Assembly: GCA_021773405.1 (NCBI GenBank)
Contig: JAJFKD010000095.1
Span: 1 to 32,217 of the forward strand
Source of the DNA: Porticoccus sp.
Lineage (GTDB): Bacteria > Pseudomonadota > Gammaproteobacteria > Pseudomonadales > Porticoccaceae
DNA: 32,217 nucleotides
Direction: 5' to 3'
Part shown: positions 1 to 9,430 of the stretch, piece by piece
Layout of the letters: each line of letters opens with the position of its first letter
Position numbering within the stretch: position 1 is the stretch's first letter
The notes under the pieces: model-generated
What the model saw: the letters and a program-made list of their open reading frames with translations, nothing else
What the model was told of the DNA's origin: nothing
Databases searched by the model: none
Made by a program: the position numbers and the translations under genes

Positions 1-749
1 CCAATCGAACCTTGTAATTTAAACTTACGGTTCAATTTATAACCGAGGGTAATACTATTGGACCACCTTTCACTACTACCATCTTGCCCCGAAGAAGTTT
101 CATCACTATCGTAATCTGTATCCTGATAATCCGATGTTAACTCCCAAGTTAAACGTGAAAAATCCCGGCCGCTTTGTAATGTAGCCAACACCGACTGCAA
201 AACACTGTCAGATAACTCATCGCCCTTATTGATTTGATCGTCATAGGTATAACGCAATCTTAAATCAGCCGTTTGACCAAAATGCTTCACAACATAGGGG
301 CTAATACTATAATCATAGGTCGTAGTGACATTATCACTTTGATTTAATTGACTATTTCCTGCAGCAGCAAAAGGGTCGATAGTTGATTGGTTAGAAGAAA
401 GATCTGCGTCAACAAAAAGTACATCTTCAATCAACTCCGCATCAGCATTCGCACTAATTTTTGGTGAAAATGAATCAGCACCACCACCTGAATTATTAAA
501 CTCAAACGCTGAAAGAAAAGAGACATTTGCCCTATTACCTTTACCAATCAAATTAAAAGTTGGCCGAACAACACTTATAAACTTACTTTCCTTATCATTA
601 TCATCAAGCTCCACATTGTCAGTGTAGACTTCTCCAACATTGAGCCCGGACTTGACCAACCACTCTCCAGCCGCCACGTCACACGCAAAAAAACATGTCA
701 TCGAAACAAGCAATCCTATTTTTGCTATATAACCGCGCGGCTTAATCAT
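1..749 (-). CDS. XrtA/PEP-CTERM-associated outer-membrane protein, N-terminal part (runs off window)
   Basis: Reading leftward, an ATG at 749 opens a frame with no stop to the window edge (249 codons visible). AGGGG lies 7 nt upstream, and the gene starts 10 nt after the tyrosine-kinase stop, so it belongs to the same operon. The N-terminus (MIKPRGYIAKIGLL...) is a signal peptide ending near residues 25-28. After it come alternating short strands rich in Tyr, Asp, Asn and Ser, including PYVVKHFGQTADLRLRYTYD, as expected for a beta-barrel. Position and strand pattern match the outer-membrane protein that follows the tyrosine kinase in XrtA exopolysaccharide loci (TIGR03016 type). The likely role is a channel for polysaccharide, which is inference. 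The family call rests on recognition and synteny; the C-terminus is not visible. Confidence 0.75.
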   Translation of the reverse strand, partial: MIKPRGYIAKIGLLVSMTCFFACDVAAGEWLVKSGLNVGEVYTDNVELDDNDKESKFISVVRPTFNLIGKGNRANVSFLSAFEFNNSGGGADSFSPKISANADAELIEDVLFVDADLSSNQSTIDPFAAAGNSQLNQSDNVTTTYDYSISPYVVKHFGQTADLRLRYTYDDQINKGDELSDSVLQSVLATLQSGRDFSRLTWELTSDYQDTDYDSDETSSGQDGSSERWSNSITLGYKLNRKFKLQGSI

Positions 750-759
750 CAATGTGCCC

Positions 760-1785
760 CTAACCAACCTGACCATCTGAGACTCTGCCCCGATCGGAGC
801 CATACCCATATCCGTACCCATACCCGTACCCGTACCCATGTAAGTGTCTATCCCAGGGGTACCGCCTTGTTTTGTTCAAAACCATGCCGATCACCTTATC
901 CTCACCAATCTGGCTTACAGCCTGACTGACCATATCAGGTGACGTTTTTTCAGATTCAACAACAAACATAATCTGGCCCATAAAATTAGCCAAAACACTT
1001 GCTTCGCTCGTTTGTAAAAATGGCGGAGAATCAAAAATAATAATGCGATCGGAATAACGCATAGACAGCTCTTTCATTAATGACTGCATACGATCACTTG
1101 CAAGCAACTCTGTAGAGTGTTCATTGACCTTACCAGCAGGAATTATCTTCACATTAGAAATATTCGTTGGAAGAATAACGTCTTCAACACCTATATCTTC
1201 ATGCTCAATAATATCAATGAGGCCAGGAGCATCATCGGGTATACCCAACATTTTTCCAGATGACGCTTTAGCTATATCTGCATCGACAAAAAGAACTGTT
1301 TTGTCCTTTTCCATGGAAATACTCAGCATCAGATTAATGGCAGAAAATGTTTTACCCTCACCCTGAAAAGAACTGGTCACCATAATAAGATTGACATCAT
1401 CCAGCTGCTCTGCACCCTGACCATCTATATTCATCAACAAAGGGCGCTTGATTCCTCTGTATTCTTCCGCAATCTGACTTCGAGGGCTAGTTAGAGAAAG
1501 AAACCCTTGGGACTCCAACTTAGACAATGGCAGCTGAATCACATTCTTTTCGTTAACCGGCTGACCTAATACAGAATCATCAAAAACCTCTTTCAGTTCT
1601 GGTTCTGCTTTTTCCATAGCCCTATCGAGAATACCGGCACTATCACCTGTATCCTCATTATCTAAGATAAAATCGGTATCCGACTGAGCACTTTCAGGTA
1701 CAGACAGCATTGAATCCTGATCAACTTCCTGAGAAGGATCCTTATTACCTGCTAATTTTTCAACTGCCTTTTCAATCGTACTCAT
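760..1785 (-). CDS. XrtA-associated BY-type tyrosine autokinase (polysaccharide co-polymerase kinase)
   Basis: 341 aa cytoplasmic ATPase of the bacterial tyrosine kinase family, which phosphorylates its own C-terminal tyrosines to control polysaccharide chain length through its Wzz-like partner. The Walker A motif TSSFQGEGKT is at residues 137-146, Walker A' VLFVDAD at about 164-170, and Walker B IIIFDSPPF near 250. The C-terminal tail holds six Gly-Tyr units before SDRGRVSDGQVG, which is the tyrosine cluster. The first 100 residues are acidic and low in complexity. There is no membrane segment, as in families where the chain-length protein is separate. It lies 58 nt after the chain-length gene and 10 nt before the outer-membrane protein gene. 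The family call is strong; the exact polymer is unknown. Confidence 0.9.
   Translation of the reverse strand: MSTIEKAVEKLAGNKDPSQEVDQDSMLSVPESAQSDTDFILDNEDTGDSAGILDRAMEKAEPELKEVFDDSVLGQPVNEKNVIQLPLSKLESQGFLSLTSPRSQIAEEYRGIKRPLLMNIDGQGAEQLDDVNLIMVTSSFQGEGKTFSAINLMLSISMEKDKTVLFVDADIAKASSGKMLGIPDDAPGLIDIIEHEDIGVEDVILPTNISNVKIIPAGKVNEHSTELLASDRMQSLMKELSMRYSDRIIIFDSPPFLQTSEASVLANFMGQIMFVVESEKTSPDMVSQAVSQIGEDKVIGMVLNKTRRYPWDRHLHGYGYGYGYGYGYGSDRGRVSDGQVG
799..840 (-). repeat. Hexanucleotide repeat encoding the (Gly-Tyr)6 tail
   Basis: On the minus strand, GGN TAY is repeated six times in a row (third positions vary: TAC, TAC, TAT, TAC, TAT, TAT), then GGC TCC. The repeat encodes the tyrosine cluster of the kinase tail. 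A 6-bp period in a coding tail can expand or contract by slippage and so change the number of phosphorylatable tyrosines. Confidence 0.85.
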
Positions 1786-1843
1786 ATCATCCTTTCTTTT
1801 TAGCTAGGCCGACAAAACAGATACTTACAGCACGTAAATTTAC

Positions 1844-3382
1844 TTATGCCAACATCCACTGTTGCCCCAAATTCAATCCAGCGAAAACACAAATCAATAA
1901 CAAAACCAATGCAGAAAACTGAAGCTTTCTCACGAAGCGGCTCCGAATTTGTGCCTGGGTTGGAATGTAAGTAACACAACCCAGAACTGGCAACCCAGTA
2001 ATTTTAGCCAAAGTTCTTCGATCAGAAATAACAGGCTTCAGAATCGACAACAATAAGGCCAATCCGACACCAATACCCAACGCAACAATTAGAACACCTG
2101 AGTTCAATAGCAATTTATTAGGTTTGTTGGGCCTTAAAGGAACAAAAGGAGGGTCTATTACTTTAAACACAACATCGCCTGCTTGCTCCTCAACATCTTC
2201 AGAAATACGAGCAGACTCTCTTCGCTCTAAAAGCTCTGTGTGTTGCTGTGAGACAACCTCATAATCACGATTTAACTGCGTTAATTCAGCTTCAATGGCG
2301 GGGATTCTATCCACCATATCATTCAATTCTTTTTCGCGGCGGCTGTATTCATTCACTCTTACTGAAAGCTCAGCCACATTGGCTTCTGCTTCGGCCAACA
2401 TTCCTCTCATTTGCTGATAAACTGGACTTTGATTTAACCCAGATAAGTCAGATGACTCGCCTGCTCTTACTTTTTCAAATTCAGTACTTCGCTCTTCCTC
2501 AAGCGTTTCGATTAACGCCCTTATTTGAACAACCTCGGGGTGACGCTCTGTATAACGAGAAAGAAGCTCATCAAGCTTTGCCTTTAATGTGTGAATTCGA
2601 CCGTCCAAAGAAGAAGATGGGGCATCGCTACCACTAGATAAAAATACAGGCTGCTCACCGGACAACTGACGTTTTAGCTCATTCCGTCTATTGGTCATTT
2701 CACTTAGTCGGAGCCTAGCCTGACTATGCTCTTCTTTCGCTGAAATCAAGCGTTGGTAGTATCCACCAGACTCTCCAGGCAAAACACCCGCGTGTTTCTG
2801 TTTAAAATTAGCCAGCTCTTTTTCAGCCTCAACTAAACGGTCTTCATACTCCGATATCTGCTGATCCAAAAAACTTTGGGCGTCACTTGAATCGCCACGC
2901 TTTCCCCCCATTGCACTCTCAATAAATACAGTTATAAGCGCCTGAACAATTTTCTTGGCGATATCACGGTCAGCATGGTAATAAGATAGGGAATAAAGGG
3001 AAAAATTTCTTCTATCTCCAGATAGAGAAATCCCCCCTTTAAGCTCTGCAAAAAGCTGCTCTTTTTGCTTTTCTGTTTGGATCTGAAGATCCAAATCTGT
3101 CATCCGTGTCAGCTTTTCAAGATTCGGCCTACTTAGAAGGGTTCTGCTCATCAACTGCACCCTTTGATTGATATCAGGCTGCACCGCCAGCCCCCTCATT
3201 AAAGGGCGCAGAATACTATTGGTGTCTACATGGATACGAGCCGTTGCCTCATACTGCTGCGGCATCTGGTACACCCAACTCCATCCTGCAATAGCTACCA
3301 ACCAAGCGGCTAAAAGTCCTACCCAACGAAAACGCCAAACACCTGCCAGATAAGAAAATAGCTGAGCCAACACATCTTGCAT
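1844..3382 (-). CDS. XrtA-system polysaccharide chain-length determinant (Wzz/GumC-like)
   Basis: 512 aa inner-membrane protein. Transmembrane helix 1 is at about residues 17-37 (LLAAWLVAIAGWSWVY), followed by a Wzz-type periplasmic domain. A long charged coiled coil runs from about 155 to 400, rich in Glu, Lys, Arg and Leu (for example EDRLVEAEKELANFKQK). The Pro-rich pre-helix motif DPPFVPLRPNKPNK precedes helix 2 (about 425-450). A third hydrophobic segment lies near the C-terminus (SALVLLLICVFAGLNLG). This is the usual architecture of the PEP-CTERM/XrtA chain-length family, which works with the tyrosine kinase encoded next and the export lipoprotein encoded before it. ATG at 3382 is the start; the gap to the upstream gene is 40 nt. 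Confidence 0.9.
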   Translation of the reverse strand: MQDVLAQLFSYLAGVWRFRWVGLLAAWLVAIAGWSWVYQMPQQYEATARIHVDTNSILRPLMRGLAVQPDINQRVQLMSRTLLSRPNLEKLTRMTDLDLQIQTEKQKEQLFAELKGGISLSGDRRNFSLYSLSYYHADRDIAKKIVQALITVFIESAMGGKRGDSSDAQSFLDQQISEYEDRLVEAEKELANFKQKHAGVLPGESGGYYQRLISAKEEHSQARLRLSEMTNRRNELKRQLSGEQPVFLSSGSDAPSSSLDGRIHTLKAKLDELLSRYTERHPEVVQIRALIETLEEERSTEFEKVRAGESSDLSGLNQSPVYQQMRGMLAEAEANVAELSVRVNEYSRREKELNDMVDRIPAIEAELTQLNRDYEVVSQQHTELLERRESARISEDVEEQAGDVVFKVIDPPFVPLRPNKPNKLLLNSGVLIVALGIGVGLALLLSILKPVISDRRTLAKITGLPVLGCVTYIPTQAQIRSRFVRKLQFSALVLLLICVFAGLNLGQQWMLA

Positions 3383-3422
3383 AATTTATTCTTCCCTAAT
3401 ACTCGGCAATATGACAGTAAAC

Positions 3423-4064
3423 TTAGAACCAAGCCTCAGGAATAATAACGATATCACCAGGGAACATAGCTACATTGGCAGAGATATCACCCTCTTCAAG
3501 CAAATCTTCGAGGCGAACATTGTAAGAGCTTTGGTTTCCTCCAGCGCTACGAATAAGCACGGATTTATTACCATCTGCAAATTCAGTCAAACCACCAACT
3601 TCAACCATAACATCGAGCAATGTCATATGTTTTCTGAAAGGAATTTTCAATGGCTCCTGAGCTTCACCCACAACCCTTACTTGCTGAGATGGCACACCCT
3701 CAAATTCATCAAGAATGACACTAACCACCGCACTTTTGACATATTCTGAATAAGCTGTCTCAATATCTCGGGCAAGCTGAGAAGGTGTTTTTCCACTTGC
3801 TTCGATATTTTCTACAAGACGAGTTGAAATTTTGCCATCAGGCCTAACCTCAACATCACTTACCGTTAATTCTTCATTCCCCCAGACAAAAATTTCCATT
3901 CTGTCACCAGGCCCAACGACATAGGTATAATCAGCTTCAACATTCTGTTGATCCTGAGGGATTTGAGACAGCTGCGTTGAACCGCAACCAAAAAGAATCA
4001 CCATCAGTGAGCCAAGACCAATTACACGCAATTTTTTTAATGAAAAAAAGATAAAACCAGACAC
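3423..4064 (-). CDS. Polysaccharide export lipoprotein (Wza/XrtA family)
   Basis: 213 aa outer-membrane lipoprotein with a Poly_export (SLBB-type) domain, first gene of the leftward export operon. I choose the GTG at 4064 because GGAGGGG lies just upstream (complement of 4071-4078), and because this start gives a proper lipoprotein signal: KK at residues 10-11, a hydrophobic core, then lipobox L24-F25-G26-C27. A longer frame up to 4163 exists but would bury the signal peptide. After it come YVVGPGDRMEIFVWGNEEL, VRPDGKISTRLVENI and the SLBB-like part with VRVVGEAQEP, ending FPGDIVIIPEAWF. It should form or plug the outer-membrane exit for the polymer. Length fits the short XrtA version of the family. 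Confidence 0.88.
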   Translation of the reverse strand: MSGFIFFSLKKLRVIGLGSLMVILFGCGSTQLSQIPQDQQNVEADYTYVVGPGDRMEIFVWGNEELTVSDVEVRPDGKISTRLVENIEASGKTPSQLARDIETAYSEYVKSAVVSVILDEFEGVPSQQVRVVGEAQEPLKIPFRKHMTLLDVMVEVGGLTEFADGNKSVLIRSAGGNQSSYNVRLEDLLEEGDISANVAMFPGDIVIIPEAWF

Positions 4065-4529
4065 TGTACAGCCCCTCCATTGAGTGCTTAGATTACTTAC
4101 TGCCAGCGAGTGTACCATGCACCCGAAACCATTGACCAGCAGCCTATACAAGCTATATAACACTTTAAATTGGGCTAAATTTTAACAACAACTTATGACA
4201 AATAATTGCCGTTGAGATACACCAAATAGCCGCTGACAGGCAAACCACCGACAAAAGCACCAAAAATAGCAAAAGCCAAAGCAACAATTAGCCTAAAAAC
4301 CACAAGTTACATTCTTTATACACAAAGACTGACAAAAAGATTTTAGTTATCCTAAAGAAATGGCAAAATCATTCTGTTAACAATAAAAGAATCAATTACA
4401 TCAAAGTAAGGTGGGCAGAAACGCTGATAGATAATGTAAGATACCACCATAAGTAGTTGACGAAAAATAGCCTTCCCCCACCAGAAGGTAGTGGCTATAC
4501 ATACCAAAGGAAAAGGTTAACGGCAGACA
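4065..4529. promoter_or_regulatory. Divergent intergenic region between export operon and sugar transferase gene
   Basis: This 465-nt AT-rich stretch has no gene I can support. It must carry promoters for both the leftward export operon and the rightward transferase. I looked for GG-N10-GC spacing in both directions and found no sigma-54 promoter. A hairpin can form at 4467-4498, where ATAGCC (4467-4472) pairs with GGCTAT (4493-4498) and CCTTC with GAAGG inside. It sits about 30 nt before the transferase start and could be a leader structure. AGGAAAAGG at about 4509-4517 may serve as the ribosome binding site, a little far from the ATG. No convincing -35/-10 pair was found. Confidence 0.5.
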
Positions 4530-5939
4530 ATGACAAAAACGAACTTTCGCGACCTATCCACAGGCTTCAAGATATTAGTGGTCATTGAGCTCTGCGTTTA
4601 CTTTTGCGCTGTATTTATTGCCATAGAAGCAAACAATCGACTGCAATGGTCTGCCCCAGTCACACTAGAAAGCAATATTGTTGCCATATACGGCATTATC
4701 TTTGCCTTACTAGTTCTGCTTACTTCCTTATCTTTGGGGCTCTACAACCCAAGAATGAGGGAAAACTATCGAAGCATTTTTCGAAGGCTAATTCTAGCTG
4801 TAGCCCTAGGGTCTGCAGAGTTTACTATCGCAATATCACTTTTTGTTGCTGAAGCGCCCTTCACAACAGAAGTGATCATTGCATCAGCAATTATCGGGCT
4901 TATTTTCACTTGCCTAATACGCTATATAATCATCCGTTTCGATCTACTCGGTTTCAATAAATCTAACGTATTAGTCCTTGGCGCTGGCGAGCGTGCATCT
5001 ATCATCGAAAGACGAATGCGCCGCAAGGTGGATCGCCATGGCTTCAATCTTTACGGGTTTGCCATCATAGAAGGTGATTCACAAGCTGGCATTCAAAAAG
5101 AAAAGAAAATCAACATAGAAAAGGGCGCCCTTCTTTCTTTTGTCCTTGAAAATAACATTGATGAAATTATTGTCGCCTGCGACGAGCGACGCAACAACCT
5201 ACCCCTAGATGAATTATTTGCCTGCAAAATTCGTGGCATCAACATCATCGATATTCTCGACTTTATTGAGCGGGAAACTGGACAAGTTGCCGTTAACCTC
5301 ATCTACCCCAGCTGGGTAATCTATTCCAATGGGTTTGCATCTACCCACTACCTCAGAAATGCTCTGGACTGGATTTTCAATGCAACCATGGCTAGTGCTG
5401 TTTTGCTCCTGCTATGGCCTGTCATGCTGATTACTGCATTGATCATTAAAATTGAAGATGGCATTAGAGCACCCATCTTTTACTATCAAGAGCGAGTGGG
5501 GCTAGATGGACGTGTATTTAGGATTATAAAATTCCGCAGCATGCGCACAGATGCAGAAGCACATGGCGCGGTTTGGGCAACAACCAATGACAATAGAACA
5601 ACCCGTATCGGTAATTTTATCCGCAAGTACCGTATTGATGAATTGCCACAGGTTTATAATGTTCTATGCGGCGAGATGGGATTTGTTGGACCAAGGCCAG
5701 AAAGACCAGAGTTTGTTCAAAACCTAATTCGAGCTATACCTTATTACAACGAAAGGCATAATGTAAAACCAGGCCTAACTGGCTGGGCACAATTAAAGTA
5801 CCCCTACGGCGCATCTGAAGAAGACTCTCAGGAAAAGCTAAAGTACGACCTGTATTATATTAAACACAGAAGCTTTCTGTTGGATCTGAATATATTACTT
5901 AGAACCGTAGAAGTTATCTTATTTGGCAAAGGCCGGTAA
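4530..5939 (+). CDS. XrtA-system undecaprenyl-phosphate sugar phosphotransferase (WbaP/ExoY-type)
   Basis: 469 aa initiating glycosyltransferase of the polyprenyl glycosylphosphotransferase family (TIGR03013-like). It would transfer a sugar-1-phosphate from a UDP-sugar to undecaprenyl phosphate at the inner membrane and so start the repeat unit. Four hydrophobic helices lie in the first 135 residues, then a nucleotide-binding-like middle domain (NVLVLGAGERASIIERRM). A further helix at about 285-305 opens the catalytic domain, with YYQERVGLDGRVFRIIKFRSM, KYRIDELPQVYNVLCGEMGFVGPRPERP and the conserved end VKPGLTGWAQLKYPYGAS. It is transcribed away from the export operon and converges with prsR 40 nt downstream. 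The sugar substrate cannot be read from the sequence. Confidence 0.92.
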   Translation: MTKTNFRDLSTGFKILVVIELCVYFCAVFIAIEANNRLQWSAPVTLESNIVAIYGIIFALLVLLTSLSLGLYNPRMRENYRSIFRRLILAVALGSAEFTIAISLFVAEAPFTTEVIIASAIIGLIFTCLIRYIIIRFDLLGFNKSNVLVLGAGERASIIERRMRRKVDRHGFNLYGFAIIEGDSQAGIQKEKKINIEKGALLSFVLENNIDEIIVACDERRNNLPLDELFACKIRGINIIDILDFIERETGQVAVNLIYPSWVIYSNGFASTHYLRNALDWIFNATMASAVLLLLWPVMLITALIIKIEDGIRAPIFYYQERVGLDGRVFRIIKFRSMRTDAEAHGAVWATTNDNRTTRIGNFIRKYRIDELPQVYNVLCGEMGFVGPRPERPEFVQNLIRAIPYYNERHNVKPGLTGWAQLKYPYGASEEDSQEKLKYDLYYIKHRSFLLDLNILLRTVEVILFGKGR

Positions 5940-5979
5940 ATATACGTTTGGTAAATGCTGCTACTGCAAACAAATTTAC

Positions 5980-7335
5980 TTACGATCTAATATTATACTT
6001 TTCAAGAAAGTTATACAGCGTTGGCCTGGTCACACCGAGGAGCTTAGCCGCCTCCGAGATATTATCGTCCGTATTCAACAATGCTCTTTGTATCGCCTGC
6101 CTCTCTGCGCTCTCCCTTACCTGCCTTAAATTAAATGGCATAACCTCTTCATCAGATGAATCCAATTCAAGGTCATCAAGGGTAATATAACTATTATCTG
6201 CCATAATAATTGCGCGCTTGATACGGCTTTCTAACTCTCGCACATTTCCAGGCCAGTCATAGGCCTCTATAGCGGCTACAGCTTGCTTATCAAAACCACG
6301 TAGAGATTTGCCCAACTCTTCGTTAAAACGATTTAAAAAAGACTTTGCCAGTAGCAACACATCACCCGTGCGCTCTTTAACAGCAGGAATCTGAATAGTG
6401 ATTTCACTAATTCGATAATACAAATCTTCCCTAAAACGACCATCTTGAATATGTTGCGTTAGATCCTGATGAGTCGCACAAATAATCCTTACATCAATGG
6501 GAATTTCCTGCCTCCCACCAACTCGCTCAATTACTCGTTCCTGTAAAAAACGTAGCAACTTAGCTTGTAACTCAAGGGGCAGATCACCAATTTCATCCAA
6601 AAATAACGTACCACCATTAGCATATTCAATTTTTCCTGGTGTTTGTTTGGCTGCCCCGGTAAATGCACCCTTCTCGTAACCAAACAACTCACTCTCTAAC
6701 AAGTTATCAGGAATCGCCGCACAGTTAATGGCTATCATTTTCTGCTCAGCCCTTGGGCTTAACTCATGCAATGCACGAGCAATGACCTCCTTACCCGTAC
6801 CACTGGCACCCAACAACAATGTTGTAATATCAGAAGGGGCAACCTTCTCTACCATCCTGCAAACTTTTAACATCTCAGGGCTGGAGGCAATAACCCCTCT
6901 TAACGGCCACTCAAGACCACTCTCTTGAAGGTTTCGATTCTCAACCTCCAGCTCACAAACACGATACGCACGCTGAACGATCAACTTAAGAATCTCGGGC
7001 TCAACTGGCTTTTGATAAAAATCATAAGCACCGAGGCCAATGGCCTGAACCGCATTTGCCCGATCATTGTCACCAGTAACAATGATGACCTTTGTTTCAG
7101 GTTGCATGGACAAGATCGCCTCTAATGTTGCCAGCCCCTCAGTCACCCCCCCGGGATCGGGTGGAAGACCAAGATCTAATAAAACAACACCCGGCTGATG
7201 CCGACGCAATTGAGCAATGGCTGTTTCCCTGTCACCACTAACAACAACTTCATAATCATCGAAGCACCATCGTAACTGGCTTTGCAGCCCCTTATCATCT
7301 TCAACGATCAATAGTCGTTTATTCGCTTCCTTCAC
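5980..7335 (-). CDS. prsR: PEP-CTERM-box sigma-54 response regulator PrsR
   Basis: 451 aa NtrC-type activator. A receiver domain comes first (LLIVEDDKGLQSQLRWCFDDYEVV, phospho-acceptor in LLDLGLPP, later conserved lysine in DFYQKPVEP). It is followed by an AAA+ domain with Walker A GASGTGKE, the sigma-54 contact loop GAFTGA and LFLDEIGDLPLELQAKLLRFLQE. The C-terminus is a Fis-type helix-turn-helix (ISEAAKLLGVTRPTLYNFLEKY). I prefer the GTG at 7335 because AAGGAG lies 6 nt before it; an in-frame ATG at 7353 adds six residues but lacks such a site. The gene overlaps the end of prsK by 17 nt, so the two are translated together. The family activates sigma-54 promoters of PEP-CTERM/exopolysaccharide genes; a matching promoter is at 12283-12297. 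Confidence 0.93.
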   Translation of the reverse strand: MKEANKRLLIVEDDKGLQSQLRWCFDDYEVVVSGDRETAIAQLRRHQPGVVLLDLGLPPDPGGVTEGLATLEAILSMQPETKVIIVTGDNDRANAVQAIGLGAYDFYQKPVEPEILKLIVQRAYRVCELEVENRNLQESGLEWPLRGVIASSPEMLKVCRMVEKVAPSDITTLLLGASGTGKEVIARALHELSPRAEQKMIAINCAAIPDNLLESELFGYEKGAFTGAAKQTPGKIEYANGGTLFLDEIGDLPLELQAKLLRFLQERVIERVGGRQEIPIDVRIICATHQDLTQHIQDGRFREDLYYRISEITIQIPAVKERTGDVLLLAKSFLNRFNEELGKSLRGFDKQAVAAIEAYDWPGNVRELESRIKRAIIMADNSYITLDDLELDSSDEEVMPFNLRQVRESAERQAIQRALLNTDDNISEAAKLLGVTRPTLYNFLEKYNIRS

Positions 7336-9430
7336 AGCCAACTCCTTTAACATCTTCGCTATGATTTATATCTTCATCTATATCTACACAAGGCAAGACA
7401 ATACGAAATGTAGAGCCCTCGCCGGGCGCACTGATAACTGAAATGTCTCCATCGAGGGAGTGTATGTATTCCCTACTCTCAAAAGCTCCAACGCCCATAC
7501 CTGTTAATCCTTTGGTAGAATCAAAAGGCTTAAAAAGTCTATTTCGAACAAAGTCTGGCTCCATACCAATGCCGGTATCTTCCACTTCAACCACAGCATG
7601 ATCAATCCCAACTTCAAGGGAAACAGAAACACGACCAGACTTATCCGTAGCATCCTGAGCGTTTTGAATCATATGTCCAAATACCGTAGCTAGCTGCTCT
7701 GAATCAGCCAACACATATGCGTCTTCACTCACCGTATCAAACTTAACAACGGGCTCTCTTCCTGTTGTTGTGTCAACAACTTTTACCAACAATTCACCAA
7801 GATTGACAGGTTTAGCTTTTGCACCTCTTTCACCACTGCGCATTTGTGCCATCAGCCCCGTCATTCGGACAACTGAATTCTTAACTGTTGCAATCACATC
7901 ATCAACAAACTCCGGATTGTGTTTATGCTTTTCAGCGTTGGCAACGATGAGAGACTGCTGAGCTAAAATATTTTTCAAGTCATGGACGATATAAGCCGAC
8001 AATCTATTAAAAGCCTCAAATTGGCGAGACTGCATCAATGCCTGATCAGCCTGATGCTGAGCTAAATGACTGGCTGCTTGCTGACCTGCAGTTTTTAACA
8101 AATCTCGATCTTCCCAATTGATGGTTTTTTGCAACTCGGAACGTTTTACTAAAATAAATCCGAGGCACTCACCCTTAAACATCAGCGGAACAATAAACCA
8201 AGCATTAGGTATAGATAGCAGCCATTCCGGTATTGATAAACCTTCATACAAATCAGGATCTCTTTCATACTCATCAAAATCTATCACCCATTGGGTTCTG
8301 ACCATAAATAAGGCCAAAGAAGATAAAGAGCTGGCATCCATAGCAGCCACTTCTGGCATATGCCATCGTGTCGTTAACGCATACTGACCTGATTCAGTTT
8401 TTTCCCAAAGCATTCCCCCATTACTTTCAGTCAATTTGATAATAGATTGAATAATTCGCTCAGGAACACTATCAACACTAGCAGCCAAGTTTTGAGTAAA
8501 TTTCAGCCACTCATCACGGTAATCATGCTTATAAGAGAAAAAATGCTTACTGAGAAAAACTCGAACTTTGGCCCGAATCTTATCTGAAAATAAAAGCGTA
8601 AGAAGTAGAAGTCCCGCACCAAAAAAGAAAACTATCTGCAGCAAACTACCCCAAGTACCCCCATAGAACCGGATAAAGTAGCCAACAACTGCCATCAATA
8701 AAAGGTAAGTGCCCGCTCCCATGATGGTTGCGGTATGAAAAACCACATGGCGTGAGACATGAATATCAAGTTCATATTTAGGGTTACGAGCAATAGCAAT
8801 TGCAATCAAGGGCGCGGCCATGCCATTAACAACACCTCGAGCCTCCCAGAGGCTTAAACTGATACGCTTGAACAATAAGGCATCCGAGTACATAAAGAAG
8901 TCATAAGCAAAAATACAACCGATACCCAGGCACAAAAACTTTGCAGCCCATCGTTGACTGGCGCTGGAGTTTCTGAATATTTGCTCAATTAATGTCATAC
9001 CCGCTATTGAAAGAGCCACCCAGATAACCAATACCGAATCCCTTAATAAAGTACCAGGGAACTGAAAAAATTCTGAAAATGAAGGAATAGTAAATAGGGC
9101 AGACAAACAAAGTAGAATAATAGTGAGACCTACCGCCCACCGAAACAGTGAAGAATGCTTCGTACTTTCTTCTGTTTTTTCATCTAAAGCGCCCAATAAA
9201 AACAAGCACCAAGTAGTACTTCTAGCTAATTCAGATAGCTGTAAAACTTCAAATGAAAGAGAAACACCAAGCTCTGCGGCGCCAACCAAACCAGCCCAAA
9301 CCACAGATGCAATAGTAGCGAGAACAATCCAAACACCCTGTGAGCGGCCTCGCCACGAAAAAATCAATAATATCGCGAGTGCCAAATAGGCTAGAAAGGC
9401 GAAAAGGTAACTGGCACCACCAATATTCAC
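7319..9430 (-). CDS. prsK: PEP-CTERM system membrane histidine kinase PrsK
   Basis: 703 aa sensor kinase paired with PrsR. The first 290 residues hold about eight hydrophobic helices. A GAF-like domain follows (about 310-460, ending ECLGFILVKR and LKTAGQQAASHLAQ). The H-box AYIVHDLKN has the phospho-accepting His at about 483. The ATP-binding domain shows the N-box MIQNAQDATD, G1 VEDTGIGM, an F-box (LFKPFDSTKG) and G2-like GMGVGAFESREY. HDLKN in place of HELRT is usual for this kinase group. The start is GTG at 9430; no in-frame ATG lies upstream. It overlaps prsR at its end. The signal sensed is unknown. Confidence 0.92.
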   Translation of the reverse strand: MNIGGASYLFAFLAYLALAILLIFSWRGRSQGVWIVLATIASVVWAGLVGAAELGVSLSFEVLQLSELARSTTWCLFLLGALDEKTEESTKHSSLFRWAVGLTIILLCLSALFTIPSFSEFFQFPGTLLRDSVLVIWVALSIAGMTLIEQIFRNSSASQRWAAKFLCLGIGCIFAYDFFMYSDALLFKRISLSLWEARGVVNGMAAPLIAIAIARNPKYELDIHVSRHVVFHTATIMGAGTYLLLMAVVGYFIRFYGGTWGSLLQIVFFFGAGLLLLTLLFSDKIRAKVRVFLSKHFFSYKHDYRDEWLKFTQNLAASVDSVPERIIQSIIKLTESNGGMLWEKTESGQYALTTRWHMPEVAAMDASSLSSLALFMVRTQWVIDFDEYERDPDLYEGLSIPEWLLSIPNAWFIVPLMFKGECLGFILVKRSELQKTINWEDRDLLKTAGQQAASHLAQHQADQALMQSRQFEAFNRLSAYIVHDLKNILAQQSLIVANAEKHKHNPEFVDDVIATVKNSVVRMTGLMAQMRSGERGAKAKPVNLGELLVKVVDTTTGREPVVKFDTVSEDAYVLADSEQLATVFGHMIQNAQDATDKSGRVSVSLEVGIDHAVVEVEDTGIGMEPDFVRNRLFKPFDSTKGLTGMGVGAFESREYIHSLDGDISVISAPGEGSTFRIVLPCVDIDEDINHSEDVKGVGCEGSE

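Noticed and set aside
3411-3749. 112-codon plus-strand frame opposite the export lipoprotein gene
   Set aside because: It is antisense to a clearly conserved gene and has no recognisable features.
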